From: Sphaerisporangium krabiense
Lineage (GTDB): Bacteria; Actinomycetota; Actinomycetes; Streptosporangiales; Streptosporangiaceae
Direction of reading: 5' to 3'
NCBI RefSeq assembly: GCF_014200435.1
Contig: NZ_JACHBR010000004.1
Location: forward strand, 58,083-122,082
Length of the DNA stretch: 64,000 bases
Shown: positions 1 to 8,871 of the stretch, piece after piece
Numbering within the stretch: position 1 is the stretch's first letter
Layout: each line of letters opens with the position of its first letter
Position numbers and translations under genes: made by a program
Notes under the pieces: model-generated
What the model was told of the DNA's origin: nothing
Database searches by the model: none
The model's input: only the letters and a program-made list of their open reading frames with translations

Positions 1-244
1 GTTGCAGGGACGCCTGCCGTCCATCACCCCGAAGGTCCTGACCGACACCCTGCGCCGCCTGGAACGCGACGGCGTCATCACCCGCACCTACCACCCCGAG
101 GTCCCGCCACGCGTCGAGTACGAGATCAGCGACCTCGGCCGCACCCTGGCCCCCCTGTTCGCCCACCTGAACCAGTGGGCCACGACCAACATGCCCAAGG
201 TCGAAGAATCCCGCCACATCTACGACACCCGACCGCCCCGCTGA
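1..244 (+). CDS. HxlR-family winged-helix regulator, 3' part only
   Basis: The reading frame is already open at the left edge, so the N-terminus lies outside the window. The visible residues resemble the recognition helix and wing of HxlR regulators: an 'ITPKVLTDTLRRLERDG' helix, then 'PPRVEYEISDLG', the family's wing strand. HxlR proteins are small (about 110-130 residues) homodimeric repressors or activators, often responding to electrophiles or redox stress. About 80 residues of the C-terminal part are present. The true start and any divergent target gene cannot be seen. Confidence 0.85.
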   Translation, partial: LQGRLPSITPKVLTDTLRRLERDGVITRTYHPEVPPRVEYEISDLGRTLAPLFAHLNQWATTNMPKVEESRHIYDTRPPR

Positions 245-271
245 AAGCCCCCCGAGCCGCCCCCGCCACCC

Positions 272-676
272 TCACGGCGTGACCTCGAACCACACCGTCC
301 GCCCCCCGCCGTGATCCGCCCACCCCCACGCCGAGGACAGCTCCCGCACGAGCCACAGCCCCCGCCCGCCTTCACTCAGCGGATCCACCTGCACCGGAAC
401 CACCGGAATCCCACCCGGCGCCCCCTCATCGACCACCTCGACCCGAACCGATTTCCCGTCGTCATACACCTTGAGATTCACCACCCCACCGGGCCTGCGC
501 CCCGAGGCCGAATGCGCCACGGCGTTCGCGACGAGCTCGCCGACCAGAAGCTCGACGTCGTCCGTGCCGGTACGCCCGGCCGCCATGAGCAGCCCCCGCA
601 CGTAAACCCGCGCGAGCGACACGGACCCGGCCCGCCCGAGAAGGTCTACAGCGCCCAGCAGATCGTGCACTTTCAC
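272..676 (-). CDS. RsbW-like ATP-binding protein (HATPase_c, anti-sigma-factor type)
   Basis: A 134-residue single-domain GHKL ATPase. The N-box-like 'LLVGELVANAVAHS' (around residues 43-56), the 'VEVVDEGAPG' G1 box and the 'SEGGRGLWLVRELSSAWGW' G2 region are all visible. No kinase dimerisation or membrane segment is present, as in SpoIIAB/RsbW-type anti-sigma kinases of actinomycetes. The GTG start at 676 has a GGAGGA ribosome site about eight bases upstream. It is divergent from a DUF5753 regulator followed by a DUF397 protein. This three-gene arrangement is known from Streptomyces whiJ/abaA-type loci and recurs at 16.8-18.6 kb. The role is probably partner-switching control of a developmental or stress regulator; the partner is inferred, not seen. 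Confidence 0.85.
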   Translation of the reverse strand: MKVHDLLGAVDLLGRAGSVSLARVYVRGLLMAAGRTGTDDVELLVGELVANAVAHSASGRRPGGVVNLKVYDDGKSVRVEVVDEGAPGGIPVVPVQVDPLSEGGRGLWLVRELSSAWGWADHGGGRTVWFEVTP

Positions 677-839
677 AGAGATTCCTCCGGATCCTCATCG
701 GGTTGAGAGATCGGCATGTCTCTGCTCAAACGCGGACTGGGCATCACAGCGTCTCTCACCGCACGTTATTCAGCCCTCCAATCGTGCGGTCATCCGATAG
801 TTTCGGTGAAGCAAACAGGCCCACGGTCCCACCACATTC

Positions 840-880
840 ATGGTGAGACCGGCGCCGTATTGGTGAGACCAGGTGAGACC
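840..880. repeat. Three GGTGAGACC direct repeats upstream of the DUF5753 gene
   Basis: The 9-mer GGTGAGACC occurs at 842-850, 862-870 and 872-880, just before the ribosome site (GGAG at 883-886) of the gene starting at 896. A related inverted element, GGTCCCACC, lies at 824-832. The spacing of 20 and 10 bases puts the copies on nearly the same DNA face. They could be an autoregulatory operator of the DUF5753/XRE protein. A similar GGTGAGGGG lies upstream of the second DUF5753 gene near 17371. Confidence 0.45.
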
Positions 881-895
881 ACGGAGAAAAGCGAC

Positions 896-1717
896 ATGCC
901 TCAGCCAATCCAAATCAATCCGGACGAGTCACCACAGGCGCGTTTCGCCTATGAATTGCGACGGCAGCGGCTCCGAGCAGGGTGGACGCAGTTGCACCTG
1001 GCGCGGATGCTGACCGTGTCGGTCAGCATGGTCGGAATGCTCGAAACGTCCCGACGGCGGCCTGACAGAAGGTTCGCGGAAGCGTGCGACAAGATATTCA
1101 GATTGGACGGAGTATTCGTCGAGCTATGGAAGCAGACCAGATGGGAGAGCGCGCCCGAGCACTTCCGGGACTTCGCTGCGGCGGAGGCTCAGGCGTCCGT
1201 GCTCCAGGTCTGGGATCCTCTGCTGATTCCAGGACTCTTCCAAGTCGAGCCGTACGCCCGGCGAATCTTCGAGGACGAGCCCGGGATCACCGCCGAGACG
1301 GTCGATCAACGGGTGGCCAACCGACTCCAGCGTCAGGCCCTGCTCACCAGTACGAAAGCCCCCATGGTGTACAGCCTCATAGACGAAGGAGTGCTTCACC
1401 GGCCTTTGGGCGGTGCGGACATCATGGGTGAGCAACTGGCATGGCTGCTGAAGATGGCGGAGCTTCCGCGAGTCACCATCCAGGTCGTCCCGTATGCCTC
1501 CTGGTCAACCCTGGGCCTCCAGGCATCCTTCACCGTCGCCGAGCAACGAGGCGCGCCCCACAGCGCGTACGTCGAGAGCGCTCCGCGAGGACTCACGATA
1601 GGAAACCGTGAGACCATAACGGAATTAGTGGGGCGTTTTGACGCCTTACGAGCAGCGGCCCTCCCGCAGAACCTGTCCCTGGACATCATCAAGGATGTGA
1701 TGGCGCAATGGATCTGA
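896..1717 (+). CDS. XRE-type HTH regulator with DUF5753 domain (WhiJ/Scr1-like)
   Basis: A 273-residue protein. The N-terminal helix-turn-helix (residues about 20-75) runs from 'ARFAYELRRQRLRAG' through 'LHLARMLTVSVSMVGMLE'. The C-terminal DUF5753 domain (about 95-270) shows 'WDPLLIPGLFQVEPYARRIFE' and a beta-rich ligand-binding-like end. The ATG at 896 is preferred over an upstream in-frame start at 716 because GGAG lies seven bases before it and the extra N-terminus shows no conserved features. It overlaps the following DUF397 gene by 10 bases, indicating coupling. WhiJ-type proteins repress developmental genes, and the small DUF397 partner modulates their binding. Some databases label the pair as an antitoxin-like system. 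Confidence 0.9.
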   Translation: MPQPIQINPDESPQARFAYELRRQRLRAGWTQLHLARMLTVSVSMVGMLETSRRRPDRRFAEACDKIFRLDGVFVELWKQTRWESAPEHFRDFAAAEAQASVLQVWDPLLIPGLFQVEPYARRIFEDEPGITAETVDQRVANRLQRQALLTSTKAPMVYSLIDEGVLHRPLGGADIMGEQLAWLLKMAELPRVTIQVVPYASWSTLGLQASFTVAEQRGAPHSAYVESAPRGLTIGNRETITELVGRFDALRAAALPQNLSLDIIKDVMAQWI

Positions 1718-1902
1718 CCGGAGCGAAGTGGCGCAAGTCCTCATGGTCCAGCGGTGACGGCGGAACCTGCGTGGAGGTGGCTGCCAACCTGCCAGGACTC
1801 GTCGCCGTGCGGGACAGCAAGAACCCCTCGGGCCCCGCACTCATCTTCTCCCCTGTCGAATGGCACGCCTTCTTGCGCGCGGCCAAGGCCGCAGACCTCT
1901 GA
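1708..1902 (+). CDS. DUF397 (BldB/AbaA-like) small protein
   Basis: A 64-residue protein with the DUF397 signature: 'AKWRKSSWSS', then 'CVEVA', then 'VAVRDSKNPSGPALIFSPVEW'. The start codon lies inside the end of the upstream DUF5753 gene (10-base overlap), so the two are probably translated together. In Streptomyces, members of this family (BldB, AbaA-like) act with WhiJ-like regulators in differentiation. No enzymatic motif is expected. Confidence 0.9.
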   Translation: MDLTGAKWRKSSWSSGDGGTCVEVAANLPGLVAVRDSKNPSGPALIFSPVEWHAFLRAAKAADL

Positions 1903-1907
1903 GGGAA

Positions 1908-2594
1908 TCAGGCTCGGGTGGGTGACGGGGTCACCCACCAGGTTTCCAGGTCGTCGTAAGGCTCGTGGTCGAGGGGGAGGCCGCCGGTTCGGTGGGCTAT
2001 GGAGCGTAGTTCGCTGACGGCGGGGTCGGTTTCGAGGTCTTCCGGGTCCAGAGGGTTGCTCACCAGCACGTGGGGACCGAGGGCGTACCAGTCGGCGATC
2101 AGTTGATGGTCGGACCGGGCGTCGGCGGCGCGGGCGACGGCGGCGACGGCTTCCACCAGGGACGTGCGGCGGGGTGCGACGGCGTCCCCGCCGGTCAGGA
2201 GTCCCGCCTCGGACATGCGCCGCCACAGGTCCGTGCCAGCGTCGCAGTAAAGGTACGGGGGGTCGACGTACCCGTCCTCCAGCCAGGTCTCGAAGCCGTC
2301 GAAGTCGTCGGCCTCCTCGTCGAAGACCCGCAGTTCGGTGAAGTCGTCCAGGCCGTCGAAGTACTCACGCCGCGCGGCGTAGTCGGGGTGCCGCTCCAGG
2401 GGGAACCGGTAGGCGTACCCGCGCCGGAGAAGGGCGTCCATGACCCGGAAGTGCGTGAACGAGCAGTCGTACTGGTCCTGGAAGCGGTACAGCGCGGCCA
2501 CCCAGTCGCGGACGCGCGGGTCGGGGTCGGGGTAGTGGGCGTCCAGGACGCGGATCGAGTCCGCGACGAGATCCTCGATCAGGTGCATCGACAT
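1908..2594 (-). CDS. Hypothetical acidic protein
   Basis: A 228-residue soluble protein, strongly acidic, with many Asp/Glu and aromatic residues ('DDFDGFETWLEDGYVDPPYLYCDAG'). I see no transmembrane segment, signal peptide or catalytic motif and do not recognise the family. The gene is convergent with the DUF397 gene, leaving only five bases between the stop codons. Codon use is normal for the region, so it is probably a real gene. The start at 2594 has GGAG in the preceding leader. Confidence 0.65.
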   Translation of the reverse strand: MSMHLIEDLVADSIRVLDAHYPDPDPRVRDWVAALYRFQDQYDCSFTHFRVMDALLRRGYAYRFPLERHPDYAARREYFDGLDDFTELRVFDEEADDFDGFETWLEDGYVDPPYLYCDAGTDLWRRMSEAGLLTGGDAVAPRRTSLVEAVAAVARAADARSDHQLIADWYALGPHVLVSNPLDPEDLETDPAVSELRSIAHRTGGLPLDHEPYDDLETWWVTPSPTRA

Positions 2595-2763
2595 CCGGAC
2601 TCCTGGTCGGCGCTACGGCATGGCGTTGCGAATCTACTGGAACCGGCCCCGTCCATCCCCGCGTGATCCCTTCATCCCCGCCCCTGCCACACCGCACCTC
2701 TTCCGTCCCTCCTCCCCGCCGCACGTCGTCGCTGATCGCACTTCTCACCAGCAGGTGGGTTAC

Positions 2764-2796
2764 GCACTCCCAAGTGCCTACTTCCCATTAGGAAGT
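2764..2796. promoter_or_regulatory. Two adjacent inverted repeats upstream of the aldo/keto reductase
   Basis: The first palindrome is GCACT-CCCA-AGTGC (2764-2777). The second is ACTTCC-CATTA-GGAAGT (2780-2796). They sit back to back 64-96 bases before the start codon of the reductase at 2860. Such paired dyads are typical of repressor sites. HxlR or MarR-type regulation of an oxidoreductase would fit, but the cognate protein is unknown. Confidence 0.5.
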
Positions 2797-2859
2797 TTCT
2801 CTCCGATGCTGATGCAGGGAGGCAGCAGGCGTCATCCCCGCACGACGAAGGGCACCACG

Positions 2860-3720
2860 ATGAGCACTCTTCCCGGAGGTACCTGGACTCTGGGTGACCT
2901 GACCGTCACCCGGTTCGGCTACGGCGCCATGCAACTGGCCGGCCCATGGGTCATGGGGCCGCCCGCCGATCGCGGGGGCGCCCTGGCCGTCCTGCGTGAA
3001 GCGGTCGACGTCGGTATCACCCACATCGACACCAGCGACGCCTACGGGCCGCGTGTCACCAACGAGTTGATCCGTGAGGCGCTGCACCCCTATCCCGAGT
3101 CGCTGCACATCGTGACCAAGGTGGGCGCGACCCGCGACCACCAGGGTGGCTGGCCCACGGCCCGGCGACCCGAAGATCTGCGCCGCCAGGTCCACGACAA
3201 CCTCAAGTCCCTCCGGCTCGACGTACTCGACCTGGTCAACCTCCGGCTCGGCGACGCCGAAGGTCCCCGGCCCGGCTCGCTCGCCGAGGCGTTCGAGACG
3301 CTCGCCGAACTCCGGCAGCAGGGCCTGATCCGCCACCTCGGGGTCAGCAACGCCACCGCGGAGCAGGTCACCGAGGCACAGGGCATCGCGCCGATCGTGT
3401 GCGTGCAGAACATGTACAACCTCGCCCACCGCCACGACGACGACCTCATCGACCGGCTCGCCACCGACGGCGTCGCGTACGTGCCCTTCTTCCCTCTCGG
3501 GGGCTTCACCCCGCTCCAGTCCTCGGCGCTCTCGGCGGTCGCCGCTCGATCGGAGGCGACACCGATGTCCGTCGCACTGGCCTGGCTGCTGCGGCGATCA
3601 CCGAACATCCTGCTCATCCCCGGCACGTCATCGACGGCACACCTGCGCGAGAACATCGCCGGCGCGGGCCTCTCCCTCTCTCATGAGGACTTGGCCAACC
3701 TGGACGACATCGGCCGCTGA
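2860..3720 (+). CDS. Aldo/keto reductase family oxidoreductase
   Basis: A 286-residue (beta/alpha)8 NADPH-dependent reductase. Visible are the N-terminal 'RFGYGAMQLAG', the Asp/Tyr pair in 'HIDTSDAYG' (catalytic Asp and Tyr) and the Lys in 'HIVTKVGAT'. The fourth tetrad position, usually His in 'DLxxxH', reads 'DLVNLRLG', so it is not His, as in a recurrent actinobacterial subgroup. The C-terminal cofactor segment 'LLIPGTSSTAHLRENI' is intact. The ATG at 2860 follows GAAGG and fits the conserved start 'GGTWTLGDLTVTRFGYGAMQL'. It appears monocistronic with its own dyad-rich promoter region. The substrate is unknown. Confidence 0.92.
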   Translation: MSTLPGGTWTLGDLTVTRFGYGAMQLAGPWVMGPPADRGGALAVLREAVDVGITHIDTSDAYGPRVTNELIREALHPYPESLHIVTKVGATRDHQGGWPTARRPEDLRRQVHDNLKSLRLDVLDLVNLRLGDAEGPRPGSLAEAFETLAELRQQGLIRHLGVSNATAEQVTEAQGIAPIVCVQNMYNLAHRHDDDLIDRLATDGVAYVPFFPLGGFTPLQSSALSAVAARSEATPMSVALAWLLRRSPNILLIPGTSSTAHLRENIAGAGLSLSHEDLANLDDIGR

Positions 3721-3915
3721 ACGCCCAGAGCTGAACGACTCACCGGCCACGACCTTGGCTTATGAAGAGCCCTATCAATACAGCCGTGATACCGCGATAT
3801 TTTCGACCGGCGTATCGCCGGCGCCCTCACACGGCGCGACCGGCGTTCCGAGCGCGGTCGGTCCGTGCGCGACCTGACCGTCGTCGGTGAGACACCGGTT
3901 GGAGGGTGCAGTTTC

Positions 3916-5535
3916 ATGAGTCGCAGCCTGCGGGCCGGGGCGATCATGGCCGCGGGCACGATGGTGTCCCGGGTCACCGGGTTCGTTCGCACCATGATGC
4001 TGGCCTACGCCATCGGCACCGCGGCGATGGGCGACGCGTACAACGCGGCCTACGCCATCCCGTACGGCATCCTTGATCTGCTCCTGCTCGGCGTGCTGAG
4101 CAGCGTGATGGTGCCCATGATCGTCAAAGCGCAGCAGCGGGACCCGGACGGCGGGCGGGCCTACGAGCAGCGGCTGATGACCGTGGTCATGCTCATGTTG
4201 GTCGTGGTGGCGGTCGTGGCGGTGCTCGCCGCGCCGTTGCTGATCGACCTTTACACCACCGACTGGGCGCCCGACAGCGACGAGTTCCGGGTCGCGGTGC
4301 TGCTGGCCAGGTTCATCCTGCCGCAGCTCGCCTTCTTCGGCGTCGGCGCCGTCGCCGGCGCGATACTCAACACCCGCGACCGTTTCGCCGCGCCCATGTG
4401 GGCGCCCGTGGTGAACAACCTGGTGGTGATCGCGGTGCTGCTGACCTTCGCGCTGGTCACCGGCCATGCGGGCGGCGACGTCGCACAGGTCACCGATGCG
4501 CAGCTCGCACTCCTCGGCTTGGGTACCACGGCCGGGATCGTGGCCCAGGCGGTGGTCCTGGTCGTCTCGCTCAGGCGAGCCGGGTTCTCCTGCCGCCCCC
4601 GCTTCGACGTGCGCAACGCCCGCCTGGGCGAGATGGCCAGGATGGGCGTCTGGACCGTGGGGTACGCGGTGATCACCCAGCTCGGTTTCATGCTCACCAC
4701 GAATCTGTCCAGTTCGGCCGGTGACCAGGCGCCCGGCCACGGCATCACCCCCTATACCTTCGCCTTCCAGCTCTTCCAACTGCCGTACGGCGTCGTCGGC
4801 GTCTCGGTGATCACGGCCATGCTGCCCCGGATGAGCCGCGCGGCCGGTGAGGGGCGGCTCGACCTGGTCCGTGACGAGTTCCAGTCGGGCGTGCCCCTCA
4901 TCAGCGCGGTGATGGTGCCGATGTCGTCACTACTGATGATCCTGGGCCCGGCCATCACCGTGCCGATCTACGCACACGGGGCCACGACGGTGGACGACGC
5001 CGTCTACATCGGCAACGTGCTGCAGGTGTACGGGCTGGCGCTGATGCCGTTCACGATCTTCCAGGTGCTGCTGCGCGTTTTCTACAGCTTCGGCGATACC
5101 CGCACGCCGGTTCTGGTGGGCGGGGGTACGACGGCTCTCTATGCCGTACTGATGATCACCTTGTACTTCGTGCTCCCCGCCCGGTATGTCGTCATGGGAC
5201 TGGCCTTCGCGTACGCCATCGCTTACGCGGTGGGCGCCGTCGTGGCGTGGACGCTGGCCCGCCACCGCGTGCGAGGGCTCGGGGGATGGTCCATCGGCTC
5301 GGCCTTGACCAGGATGTACTGGTCCTCGCTGCCCGGCGCCGTGCTCGCGCTGGCGTCGGTCTGGATCGCTCAGCGGCTGTTCGGTGCGCCGGGATTCTCG
5401 AACGCGCTGATCTCCCTGGTCGTCGGCGGTGGCCTTGGCATGCTGCTCTACCTCGGCATCGCCCACAGGGTGCGGATCTGCGAGGTCGGCTCGATCGTCG
5501 GTCTTGTGGCCGGACGCGCGCGCCGAAGCGTCTGA
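3916..5535 (+). CDS. murJ: MurJ/MviN-family lipid II flippase
   Basis: A 539-residue polytopic membrane protein with about 14 hydrophobic segments. The N-terminus 'SRSLRAGAIMAAGTMVSRVTGFVRTMML' is characteristic of MurJ/MviN in the MOP superfamily. These proteins flip the peptidoglycan precursor lipid II across the cytoplasmic membrane. Length is normal for a family without the C-terminal pseudokinase extension of mycobacterial MviN. The ATG at 3916 has GGAGG eleven bases upstream; an earlier in-frame start would add residues that are not family-like. No neighbouring cell-wall genes are visible. It could be the housekeeping flippase or a second paralogue. Confidence 0.88.
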   Translation: MSRSLRAGAIMAAGTMVSRVTGFVRTMMLAYAIGTAAMGDAYNAAYAIPYGILDLLLLGVLSSVMVPMIVKAQQRDPDGGRAYEQRLMTVVMLMLVVVAVVAVLAAPLLIDLYTTDWAPDSDEFRVAVLLARFILPQLAFFGVGAVAGAILNTRDRFAAPMWAPVVNNLVVIAVLLTFALVTGHAGGDVAQVTDAQLALLGLGTTAGIVAQAVVLVVSLRRAGFSCRPRFDVRNARLGEMARMGVWTVGYAVITQLGFMLTTNLSSSAGDQAPGHGITPYTFAFQLFQLPYGVVGVSVITAMLPRMSRAAGEGRLDLVRDEFQSGVPLISAVMVPMSSLLMILGPAITVPIYAHGATTVDDAVYIGNVLQVYGLALMPFTIFQVLLRVFYSFGDTRTPVLVGGGTTALYAVLMITLYFVLPARYVVMGLAFAYAIAYAVGAVVAWTLARHRVRGLGGWSIGSALTRMYWSSLPGAVLALASVWIAQRLFGAPGFSNALISLVVGGGLGMLLYLGIAHRVRICEVGSIVGLVAGRARRSV

Positions 5536-5564
5536 AAGAGGAAGCCTCGGCCGGATCGGTTGGA

Positions 5565-5583
5565 ATGCCAGATGTTCTGGCAT
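5565..5583. terminator. Perfect inverted repeat downstream of murJ
   Basis: ATGCCAGA-TGT-TCTGGCAT is a perfect 8-bp dyad with a 3-base centre, 30 bases after the murJ stop codon. It may be a short transcription terminator. The very small loop also suits a protein-binding operator for the oxidase gene downstream. There is no T-run. Confidence 0.4.
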
Positions 5584-5753
5584 GGCGTGCCGAGGGGACC
5601 GATGTCGCTTTGGTGTTGAGACTTTCCGTGGTCACTTCATGACCCGGCGTGTTCGGTTGCCGGTCCGCTCTTGTCCCCACGTGTCACGCGCGAAGGGCGG
5701 GACGGCGGCCGGGTGCGCCGTTCGCGACGGTTCGTCTCACACGGAGGACTTCA

Positions 5754-7610
5754 ATGACGACCATCGACCGCCGAGGGTTCGCCCGGCTCGCCGGGCTCGG
5801 CGCCGTCGGATCTCTCGCGGGCACTCTCCCCCCGGCGCCCGCCTCGGCATCCCCCGCCTCCCCCGCGCGCGGCCTCGCCGTGCCGAGCTGGGACACCTGC
5901 CTGGACGTCGCCCGCGACCTGCTGCTCGTGGACGACCGCGACCGGGACCTGAAGCTGAAGTACCTGCGGGTGCTCATCGACGAGGGCCTGCCGAGGACGC
6001 GGTCGCCCAAGAAGGTGCTGGTGGTCGGGGCGGGCATCGCCGGCCTGGTGGCGGCCACGCTGCTCAAGCGGGCCGGCCACCAGGTCACGGTGATCGAGGC
6101 CAACGGCAACCGGATCGGCGGCCGGATCAAGACCTTCGGCGGCGGCTTCGCCGACCCGGCGCAGTACGCCGAGGCGGGCGCGATGCGCATCCCGGACTTC
6201 CACCCGCTGACGCTGGCCCTGGTCGACAAGCTGGGCATCCCGCGCCGCCCGTTCTACAACGTGGACGTGCGCCCGGGCGCGGTCGCGACCGGCCCCGTCC
6301 CGCCGGTCGTCTACACCGCGCGGGACGGCCACGTGTGGCGGTCGGGCCCGGTCAAGGGGAGGTTCGAGGCGCCGAAGCGGCTGAACCACACCTGGATCCG
6401 GGTGAACGGCATCATCCAGCGGCGCGACGAGTACGCCGCCGACCCGCGGAGGATCAACGCCTCGTTCGGCCTGAAGGACCGCAGGACCACCGCGCAGATC
6501 CTGGACCAGGCGCTGGACCCGGTCCGCGACCACTTCTCGGTCGTCCGGGGCGCGGAGCGGGTGGACAAGCCGCTGCCGGAGCTGATCAAGGGCTGGGCCC
6601 GGGTGCTGCGCGAGTTCGACGGCTACTCGATGTACAACTTCCTGTCCGGGCACGCCAAGCTGAGCGACGCGGCGATCGACGCCATCGGCACGGTCGAGAA
6701 CCTGACCTCGCGTCTGCCGCTGGCGTTCATGCACACGTTCCTGACGCGCAGCCTGGTGAACCCGGCGGCCACGTACTGGGAGCTGACGGGCGGCAGCCGC
6801 CTGCTGCCGTACCGGCTGGAGCCGGGCCTGCGCGGGGAGATCCGCATGGACCGCCGCGCCGTGCGCATCACGACCACCAAGAGCGGTGTGCGCGTCGACA
6901 CCGTGAGCGAGAAGGGCAGCGACGAGTCGTCCTCGACGCCGCAGCGGCCCGCCGAGTCGTTCCACGGCGATGTCGCGATCATCACGATCCCCTTCCCCGC
7001 GCTGCGGCACGTCGAGATCGCCCCGGCCCTGTCGTACGCCAAGCGCCGCGCGATCATCGAGCTGCACTACGACTCGGCGACCAAGGTGCTGCTGGAGTTC
7101 AGCAAGCGGTGGTGGGAGTTCGACGAGGAGGACTGGAAGCGCGAGCTCGGCCCGCGCTACCGCCCGGGGCGGGCGACGCACGTGATGGGCGGCGGGTCGG
7201 TGGCCGACAACGCCAACCGGTTCACCTACTACCCCTCCCACCGGGTGCCGGGCAGCGAGGGCGGCGTCGTGCTGGCCAGCTACGTGTGGGCCGACGACGC
7301 GGCGCGCTGGGACTCGATGGACGACCGGGAGCGGTACTCCTACGCGCTGCGCAACCTGCGCGAGGTGCACGGCGACCGGATCGCCGAGTTCTACACCGGG
7401 CACGGCCAGACGCAGAGCTGGCTGCGCAACCGGTACGCCTTCGGGGAGGCCGCGGTGTTCACGCCCGGCCAGATGACCGAGATCCACCCGGCCATCCCGG
7501 TCCCGGAGGGACGGCTGCACTTCGCGGGCGAGCACACCTCGCTCAAGCACGCCTGGATCGAGGGGTCCCTGGAGTCGGCGGTCCGCGCGGCGCTGGAGGT
7601 CAACGCCTGA
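5754..7610 (+). CDS. Tat-exported flavin monoamine/L-amino-acid oxidase
   Basis: A 618-residue FAD enzyme. The N-terminus has a twin-arginine signal, '[15 protein letters not shown]', with an Ala-rich cleavage region near residue 30. The dinucleotide-binding fold begins around residue 88 ('[17 protein letters not shown]', then '[13 protein letters not shown]'). The C-terminus carries the FAD-binding '[26 protein letters not shown]' typical of amine oxidases. The family oxidatively deaminates L-amino acids or amines, releasing hydrogen peroxide and ammonia. The start at 5754 is supported by GGAGG (5743-5747). A perfect hairpin terminator follows at 7621. Substrate is not determinable; L-amino-acid oxidase is the best guess from size and signal. 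Confidence 0.88.
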   Translation: MTTIDRRGFARLAGLGAVGSLAGTLPPAPASASPASPARGLAVPSWDTCLDVARDLLLVDDRDRDLKLKYLRVLIDEGLPRTRSPKKVLVVGAGIAGLVAATLLKRAGHQVTVIEANGNRIGGRIKTFGGGFADPAQYAEAGAMRIPDFHPLTLALVDKLGIPRRPFYNVDVRPGAVATGPVPPVVYTARDGHVWRSGPVKGRFEAPKRLNHTWIRVNGIIQRRDEYAADPRRINASFGLKDRRTTAQILDQALDPVRDHFSVVRGAERVDKPLPELIKGWARVLREFDGYSMYNFLSGHAKLSDAAIDAIGTVENLTSRLPLAFMHTFLTRSLVNPAATYWELTGGSRLLPYRLEPGLRGEIRMDRRAVRITTTKSGVRVDTVSEKGSDESSSTPQRPAESFHGDVAIITIPFPALRHVEIAPALSYAKRRAIIELHYDSATKVLLEFSKRWWEFDEEDWKRELGPRYRPGRATHVMGGGSVADNANRFTYYPSHRVPGSEGGVVLASYVWADDAARWDSMDDRERYSYALRNLREVHGDRIAEFYTGHGQTQSWLRNRYAFGEAAVFTPGQMTEIHPAIPVPEGRLHFAGEHTSLKHAWIEGSLESAVRAALEVNA

Positions 7611-7620
7611 CAGTCACGCC

Positions 7621-7662
7621 GTTCCCCGTCGTGGCCCCGGTCCGCGGGCCACGACGGGGAAC
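7621..7662 (+). terminator. Strong stem-loop terminator after the oxidase gene
   Basis: A perfect 16-bp stem (arms 7621-7636 and 7647-7662) with a 10-base loop begins 10 bases after the stop codon. There is no T-tract, which is usual for high-GC actinomycete terminators. Confidence 0.85.
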
Positions 7663-7743
7663 GGAGGGACATGTCCCCATCTGGTGATCGTTCTGACACC
7701 CCCCGACCACCTGTTGTCTGACCGCGGCTGTCATCATTCAGCC

Positions 7744-8871
7744 ATGAGCATTCGGGTCGTCGTCCTCGGGAACGGGATCGTCGGGGCGAGCGCCGCCTAC
7801 CACCTGGCCGTCCGCGGCGCGTCGGTCACCGTGATCGACCGGCCGAGGCTGGGCCGGGCGACCGACGCGGGAGCCGGCATCGTCTGCCCATGGGTGGACC
7901 ACGCCGGCGACGAGGCCTGGTACCGGCTGGCGCTGCAGGGCTCCCGGTACTACACGACCCTGGCCGGCCTGCTCGCCGAGGACGGCGAGACCCACATCAG
8001 CCACGCCCGGGTGGGCGCGCTGCTGGTGGCGGAGGACCGCGCCGAGCTGGCGGCGACCGAGGCGCTGCTGCGCGACCGCGCCGCCGCGTCCCCCGACATG
8101 GGCGCGGTCGACGCGGTGGACCGCCCGGCCGGCCTGTTCCCGCCGCTGGCCCCCTCTCTCACGGCGCTGTTCGTCCCGGGGGCCGCGCGGGTGGACGGCC
8201 GGGTCGTCAGGGACGCCCTGGAGCGGGCGGCCGTACGGCGCGGCGCCCGGGTGCGGGGCGGCGCGGCGGCGCTGACCCCGGCGGGGACGCCGCTGCTCGA
8301 CGGCACGGCGCTGGACGCCGACGCCGTGGTCGTGGCGGCGGGGGCGTGGGCCGGTGAGGTGTGCGCGCCGATCGGGCTGCCGGTCGCGGTGGGCCCGCGG
8401 CGCGGGCAGATCGTGCACGCCGAGCTGCCGGGGGTCAGGACGGAGGGCTGGCCGATCGTGCTGCCCCGGCGCGGGCCGTACCTGCTGGGGTTCCCCGGGT
8501 CGCGGGTGGTGCTCGGCGCCACGGTGGAGGACGCCGGGTTCGACCCGCGCGCGACCGTGGGCGGGGTGGCCGAGGTGCTGTCGGGCGGGGCGTGGCTGGC
8601 GCCCGGCCTCAAGGAGGCGACGATCGTCGAGACCCGCTCGGGGCTGCGCCCGGTGACCGCGGACGGGCGGCCGCTGCTGGGCGCGCTCGGCGGGCACGCG
8701 GCCAACGTCGTGGTCGCGACCGGCCTCGGCGCCTACGGCCTGACGGCGGGTCCCTACATGGGCATGGTCGCGGCGTGCCTGGCGCTGGGCGAGCGGCCGC
8801 CGCTGGACGTCACGCCGTTCTCGGCCGACCCGGCGGAGCGCGAAAGGGACACCCTTCTCGAAGCCGGGTGA
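7744..8871 (+). CDS. FAD-dependent oxidoreductase, DAO family
   Basis: A 375-residue cytoplasmic flavoenzyme. The N-terminal Rossmann motif is 'VVVLGNGIVGASAAYHL' with the acidic end 'VTVIDRP'. The C-terminal 'LRPVTADGRPLLGALGGHAANVVVATGLGAYGLTAGPYMG' is the FAD/product-binding region of the D-amino-acid oxidase/glycine oxidase/sarcosine oxidase group. The start at 7744 removes a non-conserved upstream extension. It lies downstream of a secreted amine oxidase but behind that gene's terminator, so it is probably transcribed separately. D-amino acids, sarcosine or proline derivatives are possible substrates. Confidence 0.85.
   Translation: MSIRVVVLGNGIVGASAAYHLAVRGASVTVIDRPRLGRATDAGAGIVCPWVDHAGDEAWYRLALQGSRYYTTLAGLLAEDGETHISHARVGALLVAEDRAELAATEALLRDRAAASPDMGAVDAVDRPAGLFPPLAPSLTALFVPGAARVDGRVVRDALERAAVRRGARVRGGAAALTPAGTPLLDGTALDADAVVVAAGAWAGEVCAPIGLPVAVGPRRGQIVHAELPGVRTEGWPIVLPRRGPYLLGFPGSRVVLGATVEDAGFDPRATVGGVAEVLSGGAWLAPGLKEATIVETRSGLRPVTADGRPLLGALGGHAANVVVATGLGAYGLTAGPYMGMVAACLALGERPPLDVTPFSADPAERERDTLLEAG

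Noticed and set aside
716..895. Upstream start for the first DUF5753 gene
   Set aside because: The extra 60 residues are not family-like and span the repeat-rich promoter region. The ATG at 896 has a proper ribosome site.
5429..7687. Long plus-strand frame overlapping the amine oxidase gene
   Set aside because: Its product is Arg/Gly/Ala-rich without motifs, while the alternative frame has a Tat signal and complete FAD-binding sequence.
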